The notes under the pieces are model-generated. The model did not search any database and was not told where the DNA came from. It was given only the letters and a program-made list of their open reading frames with translations. Positions 52,646 through 61,378 of a stretch of DNA of 64,000 bases are shown piece by piece. A program made the translations under genes and the position numbers. Position 1 is the stretch's first letter, and each line of letters begins with the position of its first letter. Origin of the DNA: Candidatus Melainabacteria bacterium (GTDB taxonomy: Bacteria; Cyanobacteriota; Vampirovibrionia; Obscuribacterales; Obscuribacteraceae); assembly GCA_016716405.1 (NCBI GenBank), contig JADJWK010000001.1:248001-312000 (forward strand), in the 5' to 3' direction.

Positions 52646-53878
52646 ATGCACTTCATATTCACAGCAATAGGCAGTCACGGGGACATCAATCCGATTCTCA
52701 CCATCGCCATGGAGATGCGCGAAAGAGGTCATGACGTGGATTTCGTCGCCCACGCATATTTCGCCGAGAAGCTGGAGAATGCCGGCATCAAACATGTAGT
52801 CCTCGGAGATTTGGAACAGTACAAACGCACAGTTAACGACCCGGATCTCTGGATCCCCAGAAAAGCATTTCCGGCGGTGTGGCGCGTTCTCAGAGAGGGT
52901 CTCGAAGAGTGCTATACCGTCGTCAGAGACCTGGTCGTCCCCGGAAAGACCAGACTGGTAGGCACTACCCTTGCTTTCGGTTCGCGCCTCGTTCAGGAGA
53001 AGCTCGCCATCAAGATGGCCTCGGTGCACCTGCAACCCGGCGTCATCCTGTCCGCATACGATCCCATGGCCATCCCGGGCCTGCCTGTACCAGCCTGGCT
53101 GCCCCTGCCGCTAAGGAAGCTGCTCATGGCTAGCATCAGCCGCAGGGTCATCGATCCGGTCTGCAAGGACGACATCAATCGCTTCCGCGCCAATCTCGGT
53201 CTCGAGCCGGTGGAAGGCATCTTTTCGACCTGGTGCCACTCGCCGGATCTGGTAATCGGGGCATTTCCGGACTGGTTCGCCAAATCCCAGCCGGACTGGC
53301 CTCCAAATACCATCACCACCGGATTTCCGCTCTTCAACCCGGGTTTCGAGGCGCTCTCTCCGGAGCTCTCGAACTTTCTCGACAGCGGCACACCACCAGT
53401 GGTGCTTACCGCCGGCTCAGCCATGGCTCATTCCAGAGCCTTTTTCCAGACCGCCCTCGAAGCCATCAAAAAGCTCGAAGAGAGAGCCGTATTCGTAAGC
53501 GCCTTCAGAGATCAACTCCCCGAGAGCCTTCCTGAAGGTATCTTCCATGCCGAGTACGCCCCTTTCGGAGCCCTCTTGCCCGGAGCTGCCGCGGTTGTCC
53601 ATCACGGCGGCATCGGAACCAGCGCTCAGTCAATCAACGCTGCCGTTCCCCAGCTGATCATCCCCTTCGCCCACGATCAGTTCGACAATGCCGCCCGTCT
53701 CGAGCGCCTGGGCATCGCTCTGAAAGCCGACCCACACTCGCCAACCCGCTGGGCGCGAGCGCTTCGCCGGCTGATCGACGATTCTTCGCTCAAACAAAAG
53801 TGCCTGGGCTTCGCCGCCCTGATGAACAATGCCCCTCCCGCTGAAAAAACCATCGCCGACCACCTCGAGAGGCTCTGA
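52646..53878 (+). CDS. UGT-like glycosyltransferase (GT1/GT28)
   Basis: 410 aa GT-B enzyme. N-terminal GSHGDINPILTIAMEMRERGHDV acceptor-domain start and a C-terminal donor-binding signature HHGGIGTSAQSINAAVPQ then PFAHDQFDNA. This layout is that of MGT/UGT family transferases that act on lipids, flavonoids or antibiotics; acceptor unknown. No signal peptide. Tightly coupled to the exported TPR protein. Confidence 0.9.
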   Translation: MHFIFTAIGSHGDINPILTIAMEMRERGHDVDFVAHAYFAEKLENAGIKHVVLGDLEQYKRTVNDPDLWIPRKAFPAVWRVLREGLEECYTVVRDLVVPGKTRLVGTTLAFGSRLVQEKLAIKMASVHLQPGVILSAYDPMAIPGLPVPAWLPLPLRKLLMASISRRVIDPVCKDDINRFRANLGLEPVEGIFSTWCHSPDLVIGAFPDWFAKSQPDWPPNTITTGFPLFNPGFEALSPELSNFLDSGTPPVVLTAGSAMAHSRAFFQTALEAIKKLEERAVFVSAFRDQLPESLPEGIFHAEYAPFGALLPGAAAVVHHGGIGTSAQSINAAVPQLIIPFAHDQFDNAARLERLGIALKADPHSPTRWARALRRLIDDSSLKQKCLGFAALMNNAPPAEKTIADHLERL

Positions 53879-54252
53879 TATCCCGAATCAGAGACACCGA
53901 GTTGTCAGGCTGTGCTTGCTCGCGCAGCCCTGAAGCTCGCCCGGCCTTCCCCTCCTGCATCGTTTCTTGCGCCCCTTCTTACGCCTTTTCATGCGCCGTT
54001 TCATGCGCCTGTTCATTGCCCCACCACCATCCCGGCAATCTCTTCTGAGCCCAGCTTTAAATTTGAGCTTATAGAAGTCTTGAATTCTTTTGTTCATAGC
54101 TCATAAGTTTTGAGTCTCTGATTTTTAAATTCATCTGGAATTCTAATCGACACCTAGAAAGCCTCATATGTCCTCGCCAGCAACCAGCCCTGCTACGCAG
54201 GACGGTTTGTGTCGCCTGAGGACATCGCGGCTTTCTTTGCAAGGAGAAATTC
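53879..54252. other. Intergenic region with short tandem repeats
   Basis: TTCATGCGCC-type units repeat around 53985-54015. A minus-strand frame 53888-54097 encodes a 69-residue, very basic peptide that largely reflects this repeat, and its start has no ribosome binding site, so I do not call it. AT-rich 54050-54140 could hold the metal exporter promoter. Confidence 0.4.
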
Positions 54253-55164
54253 ATGAGCTCCCATCACGCTCACGATCACTCGCATTTCGGGTCTCTTGCG
54301 AAAAGCGGCAAGAAAGCCCTGATTACCGTTCTGGCGATCAGCGCCTTTTATATGGTGGCAGAAGTGGTGGCAGGAATGCTCACCGGGAGCCTGGCGCTGA
54401 TCGCCGACGCCGGGCACATGCTCGGTGACGTCGCAGCCCTGACTCTCGCCCTTCTGGCTGCCTGGTTCGCATCTCGACCGGCCAGCAAGAGCAACACCTA
54501 CGGCTACTTCCGGTCCGAGATCCTGGCAGCGCTGCTCAACGGCATGGCGCTCCTGGCCCTGTCAGGCTTCATTCTCTACAAGGCTTCCTTCAGGATCTTC
54601 AGCCCCACCGAAGTGCTCTCCGGGCCGATGCTGGTGGTGGCAATCCTCGGTCTGGGAGTCAATCTCCTGGCCATGAGAATCCTCGCCCCCGCCTCCGGAC
54701 AATCGCTCAACATGAAAGCCGCCTACCTGGAAGTGTTGGCAGACATGCTTGGCTCGGTGGCGGTGATTGGCGCCAGTATCCTGATCATGCTCACCGGCTG
54801 GACAGCCATCGACCCGATCGTGAGCGCCGTCATCGGTCTCGCCATCGTGCCGCGAACCTGGCTTCTGGTCAAGCAATGCGTGCATATCCTCATGGAAGGC
54901 ACGCCCAGCCGGATCGAGCTCGACGAGCTGCGAAGCGCCATTCTGGCCGTTCCCGGCGTGGTCGATCTCCATGACTTGCATGTCTGGTCGATCACCTCCC
55001 GGCGCGACGCCATGTCCGCACATGCGGTCATTGTTCGCTCCGTAGCCGCCGAGCAAGTCCTTACTGCCATCACCGACCTGGCGCGCGAGCGCTTCGACCT
55101 GCACCACACCACGATCCAGGTCGAGAGCCGGGAGTGCTCAGTCAGCCAGGAAGCCTGTCACTGA
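54253..55164 (+). CDS. czcD: CDF family zinc/cobalt/cadmium exporter
   Basis: 303 aa cation diffusion facilitator. His-rich N terminus (HHAHDHSHF), six TM helices, TM2 metal site ADAGHMLGD and TM5 AAYLEVLADMLGS, where Glu replaces the usual His as in CzcD-type proteins, then a cytoplasmic domain with VVDLHDLHVW. ATG 54253 follows AAGGAG. Acts as a proton-coupled metal exporter, with the His stretch as a likely metal buffer. Followed after 34 bp by the YdcF-like gene. Confidence 0.95.
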   Translation: MSSHHAHDHSHFGSLAKSGKKALITVLAISAFYMVAEVVAGMLTGSLALIADAGHMLGDVAALTLALLAAWFASRPASKSNTYGYFRSEILAALLNGMALLALSGFILYKASFRIFSPTEVLSGPMLVVAILGLGVNLLAMRILAPASGQSLNMKAAYLEVLADMLGSVAVIGASILIMLTGWTAIDPIVSAVIGLAIVPRTWLLVKQCVHILMEGTPSRIELDELRSAILAVPGVVDLHDLHVWSITSRRDAMSAHAVIVRSVAAEQVLTAITDLARERFDLHHTTIQVESRECSVSQEACH

Positions 55165-55198
55165 CACCAAGACAAAGAATAAATCGACGGAGAAATCG

Positions 55199-55774
55199 AT
55201 GAGACGCTACAGTCAATTCGCTGTCGTTCTCGGCAGCGGTTTGCTTGAGGACGGCAGCCCGACTCCGGTCACCGAGCTGAGAGCCCGGGCAGCCGCTTCG
55301 CTTTCGAAGGAGAAACACCTCAAATTGATCCTGTCCGGATCCCGGTCGCCGTCCGATACATCGGACCATGGCAAGACCGAGGCCGGCGTCATGGCAGAGA
55401 TTGCAGCGTCCGAAGGGGTTGAGCGAAAGCGACTGCTCATCGAGGACCGCTCTTTCGACACCTTCGGCAACGCCATCTTCACGGTGGACCGCTATCTCAA
55501 ACGACGCAAAGGCGGGACTCTCTATGTGGTGACCTCACCTTTTCACATGGAAAGAGCCGTTTTCATCTTCAAGCATGTGCTGGGCGAAGGCTGGACAGTC
55601 ATCGCTCATCCCTGCGAAGAATGGAGCAACGAGACTCGTCAGTCCGGGGCTCCCGAGGCCATGGTCCGCGCCCGCGCCTTCTTCGAAGGCATCGAGACAG
55701 GCGACCTCAGAGCCTGCAAGAAGAAGCTCCTTTCCCGGATTCCAGCCTACAAGCGCAAGCGCAAAGCCGCCTGA
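55199..55774 (+). CDS. YdcF-like DUF218 protein
   Basis: 191 aa, DUF218/YdcF fold: VLGSGLLEDGSPTPVTELRAR, ILSGSRS, EDRSFDTFGNAIF and VVTSPFHMERAVFIF are in family order. No membrane anchor, unlike SanA/ElyC relatives. YdcF binds S-adenosylmethionine in E. coli, but catalytic function is unknown. The C terminus is basic (KRKRKAA). ATG 55199 follows CGGAGAAATC. Confidence 0.85.
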   Translation: MRRYSQFAVVLGSGLLEDGSPTPVTELRARAAASLSKEKHLKLILSGSRSPSDTSDHGKTEAGVMAEIAASEGVERKRLLIEDRSFDTFGNAIFTVDRYLKRRKGGTLYVVTSPFHMERAVFIFKHVLGEGWTVIAHPCEEWSNETRQSGAPEAMVRARAFFEGIETGDLRACKKKLLSRIPAYKRKRKAA

Positions 55775-55807
55775 GCGGCGACCTGGTCATGCCTGAACGG
55801 GCATGGC

Positions 55808-55851
55808 AAACCCGGAGAGGATAGCCCTGACGGGCATTCTTCTCCGGGTTT
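55808..55851 (+). terminator. Terminator after the ydcF-like gene
   Basis: AAACCCGGAGA (55808-55818) pairs with TCTCCGGGTTT (55841-55851), then CTCTTCC. The 22-nt loop is large but the stem is perfect. Confidence 0.6.
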
Positions 55852-56636
55852 CTCTTCCTGTAATACCTACTATACGTTTTCGTATGCTTCAAACCGACAT
55901 GCTGTTCGTTCAAAGATGGTAGATTAGAATGCCCATCGGCAGGCACACTGAACCTAGAGTCCAAGCCAATGTGCAGTTCCGCCCCCAAGCTGCCGTAAAA
56001 GACCCCAGTGTTTCCATTCCCAGACAAAAAATGCGTTTGTGCCATAAAAAACGGCGAAAAATACGTCAAAAACGCCTAGAAATCTCACTTTCAGGTCGTT
56101 GATGCTATAAAAACTCGCGGACAATCCCATACTAGTCCGTGCAAAGCAGGTAGATCAAACTGCCGGTCCGAAATCTCGAACCTGGCCCGCCTGACCTTCA
56201 CAGCTTTCCTGCTTTGAACTGACAGGTATGCAGATCGATGCATCCTTCTTATCGCCGCTAGTACCTCGACACAGAGACTATGACTGGTTCACCCTCACAG
56301 GCTCGAGGCAGAATTTTCAGTGCCTACATCCCCCGAAGATGCAAAGACCATACCGGTGGTCAAGTGCGGCATATATTGCTTCAAGAAGGGGAAAATCTGA
56401 GAAATATATGCCGCACCCGCAACATGTACCTCGACCCACGGCTTTCCTCTTCATGCCAGATCAAATCCCTGACTTGCCAGGGTGCCACCAAATCAATCGA
56501 TCAAATTCCCTGTGTCAAGGCACCAGTCTCGACGGGCTCAAAAGGACAGCTAAATCAATCTGTTACTTTGCGAAGTAGATGCCAGCGATGCTTTGCCAAA
56601 GAAAAATCGGACAAAAAATCAATCGGATCAAGTTTT
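55852..56636. other. AT-rich 785-bp region with structured elements
   Basis: No gene supported; plus-strand frames at 56228-56578 and 56280-56675 overlap and have no ribosome binding site. Visible structure: a perfect 14-bp stem at 56364-56377/56403-56416, a small ATACG/CGTAT hairpin at 55873-55886 and two loosely similar stretches near 55912-55935 and 56142-56165. Composition is AT-richer than the neighbours. It may contain a small RNA or decayed gene. Confidence 0.45.
56364..56416. repeat. Perfect 14-bp inverted repeat in AT-rich region
   Basis: GTGCGGCATATATT (56364-56377) and its exact complement (56403-56416), with a 25-nt loop that contains CTTCAAGAAG. No T-run. Candidate RNA structure or protein-binding site. 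Confidence 0.6.
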
Positions 56637-58373
56637 CTACTGACCATGGGAAGCGTAATAGGACTGCACTGTTGAATAGGCCCTTCGCCTGGGCGGCTCG
56701 GCGGGAGCCTGAGGTTTGGCGGCTGTCCTGGATACGGATCGGTGCCGCCGCCGTTTCTTACTGAGCGAAGACTTCTTCGGCTCAGGCTTTTTAGCTACTG
56801 CGGGCTCCTCGGGCTCGGCTGGACTGGTTGATGTCTTCGATTCCTTCCCTGCACCGGTCCTTTCGGAGGACGGAGCCGAACTGGCGGATGCCGTATTCGA
56901 ATTTTCTCCTCTGGACGCCTTCGATGACGACCCGCTTGCTACTGCCCCTGCCGGTGCAGAAACTGATGTCACGCCGGACGACGAAGACGGTGTAACTGCC
57001 GTCGCCCGAGAGCTCGGCTGCGATGCCGTAGACGGAGAGCTCGTCCCCGGCTGCGATGCCGTAGACGGAGAGCTCGTCCCCGGCTGCGATGCCGTAGACG
57101 GAGAGCTCGTCCCCGGCTGCGATGCCGTAGACGGAGAGCTCGTCCCCGGCTGCGATGCCGTAGACGGTTCTTCCGGCTGGTTCGCCACAGGCTGTTGCCC
57201 GGGCCGGATAGCCGAAAGTGCCATGAAGGAGCAAACAGCCACCACCACCACCACCAGAGCCATGACCAGATAATTGGGCTTGACCGGGGTCCTGACCCTC
57301 CGTACTGCATCCTCGGCTCGCTCCAGGTTTTCTTCCCGGGAGCCCGAACCACCGCTTGCGGTGGCGCTTTCCGCAAGCAAAAAGCCCGGCACCCTCTTCG
57401 GAAGGTTATCGGCAGAAGCGGAGCTGCCTGGATCCGCCAGCTCGGCCGGTACCGGCTTCTGAACGGGAAAATCCATTCTGGTGGTCTGCCTGATGGCATT
57501 ACGAACAAGCTCCAGCTCGTTTCGCAGCTCCGCCATGTCCGGGAACCGGTCCTCAGGCTTGATCTCCAGGCAACGCAGCACTATCTTCTCGAGACTGCCA
57601 GGATATGCCCGTCCCGGAACGACCTTCGAGAAGGACGGCGCCTTCTGGGTGCACTTGAGCTTGACGGTCTCCATATAGTTATCGTTGTAGTGCGGCCATT
57701 CTCCGGTAAGCATCTGATACATGATCACGCCAAGCTGGTAAATGTCGCTTTTCTCGCTGAGCTCCATGCCCTGGAGCTGCTCCGGGGACATATAAACGGG
57801 GCTGCCCACCACTTCGCCGGCCCGCGTCAGGCGCTGGGATTCGGCGCCGAAATGGGCGATTCCGAAATCGAGAATTTTCACCGTGTCCTCGTGCGGCTTG
57901 TCGGTGAGCATGATGTTCTCCGGCTTCAGATCTCGGTGCAGAATGCCCTTCCGGTGAGCCGCCCGCACGGCATCGGCGATCTGAACGAAAATCGGCACTG
58001 CTTTTGCCGGCGGCAGAAGAATGATGTTGTCCAGCACATCGCGAAGATTGACGCCGTAGACATACTCGATCACCAGATAGGGCTCGCCAGCGACGGTGGT
58101 CCCGAAATCGAATGTCTTCACGATGTTTATATGGTCGAGCTGAGCCAGGGCCTTTGCTTCCCGCTTGAGCCTGACGACGCTCTCGCTGTCGTTGGCGAGC
58201 TCGGAGTAGAGGACCTTGAGCGCCACTTCCCTGCCGGTGCTTACCTGATTCGCCTTGAAGACGGCGCCCATGGCCCCGGCACCGATGAGGTCCGTGATCT
58301 GGTAGGAATCGATGACATGCCCGATCATGGGATGACGAGATGCGGGCTTGCTATTTGTTTGGCTGCTTTCCAT
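56637..58373 (-). CDS. Ser/Thr kinase with repeat-rich extracytoplasmic tail
   Basis: 578 aa. Hanks-type kinase at about 22-290: IGAGAMGAVFK, ALKVLY, HRDLKPENI, DFGIAHF and SPVYMSPEQ, all intact. A basic juxtamembrane segment leads to one TM helix (about 368-388, LVMALVVVVVAVCSFMAL). The outer tail carries tandem copies of SQPGTSSPSTA followed by Ser/Pro/Lys-rich sequence ending with KKRRRHRS, suggestive of cell-wall or peptide binding. ATG 58373 follows AAGGGC. Last gene of the EF-hand/Hsp70-like cluster. Confidence 0.95.
   Translation of the reverse strand: MESSQTNSKPASRHPMIGHVIDSYQITDLIGAGAMGAVFKANQVSTGREVALKVLYSELANDSESVVRLKREAKALAQLDHINIVKTFDFGTTVAGEPYLVIEYVYGVNLRDVLDNIILLPPAKAVPIFVQIADAVRAAHRKGILHRDLKPENIMLTDKPHEDTVKILDFGIAHFGAESQRLTRAGEVVGSPVYMSPEQLQGMELSEKSDIYQLGVIMYQMLTGEWPHYNDNYMETVKLKCTQKAPSFSKVVPGRAYPGSLEKIVLRCLEIKPEDRFPDMAELRNELELVRNAIRQTTRMDFPVQKPVPAELADPGSSASADNLPKRVPGFLLAESATASGGSGSREENLERAEDAVRRVRTPVKPNYLVMALVVVVVAVCSFMALSAIRPGQQPVANQPEEPSTASQPGTSSPSTASQPGTSSPSTASQPGTSSPSTASQPGTSSPSTASQPSSRATAVTPSSSSGVTSVSAPAGAVASGSSSKASRGENSNTASASSAPSSERTGAGKESKTSTSPAEPEEPAVAKKPEPKKSSLSKKRRRHRSVSRTAAKPQAPAEPPRRRAYSTVQSYYASHGQ
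57016..57167. repeat. 33-bp minisatellite inside the kinase gene
   Basis: About 4.6 near-identical copies of a 33-bp unit (first copy 57016-57048), encoding an 11-residue Ser/Thr/Pro/Gln repeat in the kinase tail. The nearly exact copies suggest recent slippage. Confidence 0.9.
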
Positions 58374-58428
58374 TTCGAGTGCCCTTCTTACTTACTTTTC
58401 CACCGGCACTCACCCGGTAAACAAATAC

Positions 58429-58983
58429 CTAGAAGTAGAGCCCTCTAGCTCCCAGGAGGCAGATAACGAAGAGGCAGGAGCTGCAAAAGAGACCTTCTAT
58501 GAGCATGATGCTCAAAACGAAAGGCAGATTCTCCCTGAGCCTGTCGACCACGGCGGTGGCGGTTCCGAGGAAGAGAAAGCCAGCCGAGGCTGCCATGTAG
58601 AAGTAGATGCTGGTGCTTGCATGGCAAACCCAGAATTCCTCCCAGGACCAGGCGCTGACCAGTGAGACCAGGAGAAGCGCCCCTACAGGCGGTATCACAG
58701 GCAAGAGCGCCAGCAGAAATCGTCTCTCGAATCGCCGTGGAGCGCTCAAGAGGGCCATGATGAAAGCCAGGCAGGTAGCCGGTCCGGCGACCAGAAGACC
58801 AGTCACCGACAGGGTGAGCATCAGGATGAAACCGCCGATAACTATGGACAGGCGCTCCGTGCCGGCGGCGCTGCCGAGGCCGCTGACTCCATAGAGCAAG
58901 CCGAGGGATGCCAGAAGAACGGCACATAGAGAGCCAGTTGTGGCAAAAGAGCCTAAAAAGCGCCTCTGTCCTAGGGTGGTCAT
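58429..58983 (-). CDS. Membrane protein in the Hsp70-like cluster
   Basis: 184 aa with about five hydrophobic segments (12-32, 44-63, 82-100, 108-125, 150-178). Start ATG 58983 follows GGAGAGAAG; extension to 59073 is not supported. It is 92 bp after the Hsp70-like gene and 55 bp before the kinase gene, so likely one transcript. No family recognised. Confidence 0.7.
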   Translation of the reverse strand: MTTLGQRRFLGSFATTGSLCAVLLASLGLLYGVSGLGSAAGTERLSIVIGGFILMLTLSVTGLLVAGPATCLAFIMALLSAPRRFERRFLLALLPVIPPVGALLLVSLVSAWSWEEFWVCHASTSIYFYMAASAGFLFLGTATAVVDRLRENLPFVLSIMLIEGLFCSSCLFVICLLGARGLYF

Positions 58984-59075
58984 CTTCTCTCCTGGTCGTG
59001 CCTTACCGGGTTGCAAAGAACATTCAACACCCATTATAGCCAGCAAACCAAACTTGTGCTCGCCAGCCCTCAAGG

Positions 59076-60884
59076 CTACCGAGCAGGGGGTTTCGGGCGG
59101 CGGCTCAGCTTCAGCTGGCGCAACATCGCCTCGATGGCGCGACCCGAATTGATCGAGGCAATGGAATGGCCTTTCCCGGTGAGAAAGTTGAGAGTCTCGA
59201 TGCCCGACAGATTGAGAACGCGCGCGAGCCGGAGCAGTCGCCTCTCGTCGTAACCGCGCTCGGCGATACCGAAATCGTAGAGCTCCGGCAGCACCTCTCT
59301 GGGTGCCGGCATCCGCTCTCCCTCCCGGACGCTCACCTGAAGATTGACAGCCAGCCCCAGATGCCGGGCGGAAAAATCCACGATGCCGTCGTTAGCAGCA
59401 TGGATAGTGAACTCGACTCTGGCGTCGAGGCTCGGGGTGGGAGGGCAATTGTTGATGGTGAGCTCGGCAAGCTCGGCAAGCGCACCGTCGCACCGACCGG
59501 CTCCCTGATAGACAGTAAGATTGATGGTGGCATCCGGTGACTGGCAGCGATGATAGCCTGTAACCGGCACGGGAGACCCGGAGCCGAGAACGGTCTTCTC
59601 GCCTTGATCATCGAGCACCACCACCGGCTCGGCCAGAACATCCCAGACAACCAGCTCCCGGACATTGTTAGCCATCAGGATAGCCATTATTGCCGCACCG
59701 GAAACAGGCGCATCGCCGGAGCTGAGCACCCGAAGCTCGGCCACGCCGAAGCGCTCCACAAGCATACTGGCCACCGGCGCCGACCGGGCGCATTCACCCA
59801 CGACCAGGACCTCGTCGAAATCTTCCACTTTCATGCCGAGGTCGTCCAGGAGCCTGTCGATATAGCTTTCCATCTCAGCCAGAGAGGGCCCGACTATCTC
59901 CTGATAGTCCATGAGACTGATGGAATCGATGTAGTGGACGTCGTGCTCCACAAGACCGCTCACCCCCGTTTTCGCTGTCGGAATATTGGTGAGACGAAAG
60001 TGAGCCCGGGCGGAGAGAGACAGGTCTTCCTTGATAGTCTCGGCAGCCAGCCTGAATTTGCCGAGAACGCTGCGGTCTCTTCGCGGCGCCACCGAGTGCT
60101 TGTCTTCGAAGTCACGAAGCATCCATTCCACCAGCAGGTCATCCATGGTATTGCCACCCAATCCGGTGCGACCTCTGGTACCCTTCACCTCGATGATTCC
60201 CCGGTAGTAGTCAATCACCGATACTGCGAAAGAGCCTGCCCCGAGATGAAAAAGGAAATAGCGGCCCTCCTTGGAATAGTTGTTGTAGAAATGATAGAGC
60301 GCCGCCGCAGTGGGCTCGTTGATCAACTGCAGAACCTCGATCCCGGCACCCTCGGCGGACTCTCTCAACAAGCGGCGCTGCCTGGCTGTGAAGGTGGAAG
60401 GGACGGTGAGAACCGCTTTCGATACCGGTCTCTCGAAATGGCTGTCGGCATAGAGCTTGAGATTTCTGAGGATCAGGCAGGTGAGATCCTCGGCGTTATA
60501 AAAGCCCTGTCCGCTCTGGACATACCAGTCGGTTCCGATAAGGTGCCGGAAGGCAGCCACACACTCGACAGGACCGCTGCCGGGATCGCCGACCCGGGGA
60601 GCCTGACCCGGAACGAACGAAACAGTGGAGGACAACGGCGCCACAGGCATGACGAACTCGCCTGACTCCAGCGCCGCCAGCCTGCTGAAGCGAGTGCCTA
60701 TATCGAAACCGGCGATGGTATGTCCGGACTGCCCGCAAGCCACCAGGAAAGGGGGAGGCAAGCCGGAACCCGGTCCCCCCGCCTGCAATCGGGGCAGGGT
60801 CCGGTAACCGGGAGAGGCAGAAACACCGTCCTCGAGTCCCTCATCTAATGCAATCGCGCTCAGCTTTTCAGGCTCATTGCTCAT
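59076..60884 (-). CDS. Divergent Hsp70/DnaK-like protein
   Basis: 602 aa. Actin/Hsp70 ATPase frame is visible: GFDIGTRFS (59-67) for phosphate-1, LINEPTAAAL (188-196) intact, LFHLGAGSFAVS (211-222) for phosphate-2, GLGGNTMDD (241-249) and LVVGECARSAP (360-370) for adenosine. Key residues DLGGGT and GGSTR are altered, so ATP hydrolysis is doubtful. A 55-residue N-terminal extension precedes the fold, and the substrate-binding half is shortened and divergent. Its start abuts the EF-hand stop with no gap, so they are coupled. Confidence 0.8.
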   Translation of the reverse strand: MSNEPEKLSAIALDEGLEDGVSASPGYRTLPRLQAGGPGSGLPPPFLVACGQSGHTIAGFDIGTRFSRLAALESGEFVMPVAPLSSTVSFVPGQAPRVGDPGSGPVECVAAFRHLIGTDWYVQSGQGFYNAEDLTCLILRNLKLYADSHFERPVSKAVLTVPSTFTARQRRLLRESAEGAGIEVLQLINEPTAAALYHFYNNYSKEGRYFLFHLGAGSFAVSVIDYYRGIIEVKGTRGRTGLGGNTMDDLLVEWMLRDFEDKHSVAPRRDRSVLGKFRLAAETIKEDLSLSARAHFRLTNIPTAKTGVSGLVEHDVHYIDSISLMDYQEIVGPSLAEMESYIDRLLDDLGMKVEDFDEVLVVGECARSAPVASMLVERFGVAELRVLSSGDAPVSGAAIMAILMANNVRELVVWDVLAEPVVVLDDQGEKTVLGSGSPVPVTGYHRCQSPDATINLTVYQGAGRCDGALAELAELTINNCPPTPSLDARVEFTIHAANDGIVDFSARHLGLAVNLQVSVREGERMPAPREVLPELYDFGIAERGYDERRLLRLARVLNLSGIETLNFLTGKGHSIASINSGRAIEAMLRQLKLSRRPKPPAR

Positions 60885-61232
60885 TCAGACCTTGCGGAGA
60901 ATCTTCTTGAAGTATTCCTGGATATCGGCCCTCGAGATTCCTTCGCCGCCATGAGTCCACTCTTCGTTGTAAGCGCTTTCGATGTCTTCAAGCCGCCTCA
61001 ACAGGAAGCTCACGAAGGAGCGCTCCCGGCTCGCCAGAGTCCTTCCGGCAAGGACGGTCTCCAGCTCGGCCCTCGATATGAACCCGTCGCCGTCATCGTC
61101 CAGCTCATCGAAAGCCCGGTAGGCGAAGGACTTGATCTCGTCGAGGGCGTCCGCGACTCTCAAACCGCCGGTGGTCCGCTGGGCGTACCAGGAGCTTTCC
61201 TCGTCGCTATCAGGCTTCGATGCGCGCTTCAT
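60885..61232 (-). CDS. EF-hand calcium-binding protein
   Basis: 115 aa. One canonical EF loop, DDDGDGFISRAE at residues 45-56 (Ca2+ ligands at 1, 3, 5, 12), preceded by a helix; a second degenerate unit (THGGEGISRADIQEYF) follows near 95. No signal peptide, so it acts in the cytoplasm. Calmodulin-like bacterial proteins are often found this way. It is the first gene of the cluster and directly adjoins the Hsp70-like gene. Confidence 0.9.
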   Translation of the reverse strand: MKRASKPDSDEESSWYAQRTTGGLRVADALDEIKSFAYRAFDELDDDGDGFISRAELETVLAGRTLASRERSFVSFLLRRLEDIESAYNEEWTHGGEGISRADIQEYFKKILRKV

Positions 61233-61378
61233 GCCTTACCCTCCCCGGCAGACTCAGCTCAAATAGAGGCGCCTGATTCATTTTGCCCTGATACCCACCT
61301 TCAGAAACGGGTATCACGGGTCTCCGGATCTTTTGCAGGGGTCGAAAAGCTCCCTGGTTCGTGCAAGAATCTCTGCTC

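Noticed and set aside
53888..54097. Small basic peptide gene
   Set aside because: Its KRR-rich sequence comes from short repeats in the DNA, and the start codon has no ribosome binding site.
56228..56675. Two plus-strand frames, one with RWSSAAY reminiscent of REP-associated transposases
   Set aside because: Only this short match; no HUH motif, no ribosome binding site, and the two frames overlap in different phases.
57016..57167. CRISPR-like tandem repeat
   Set aside because: The repeats are contiguous without spacers, in frame within a kinase gene, and encode an 11-residue unit.
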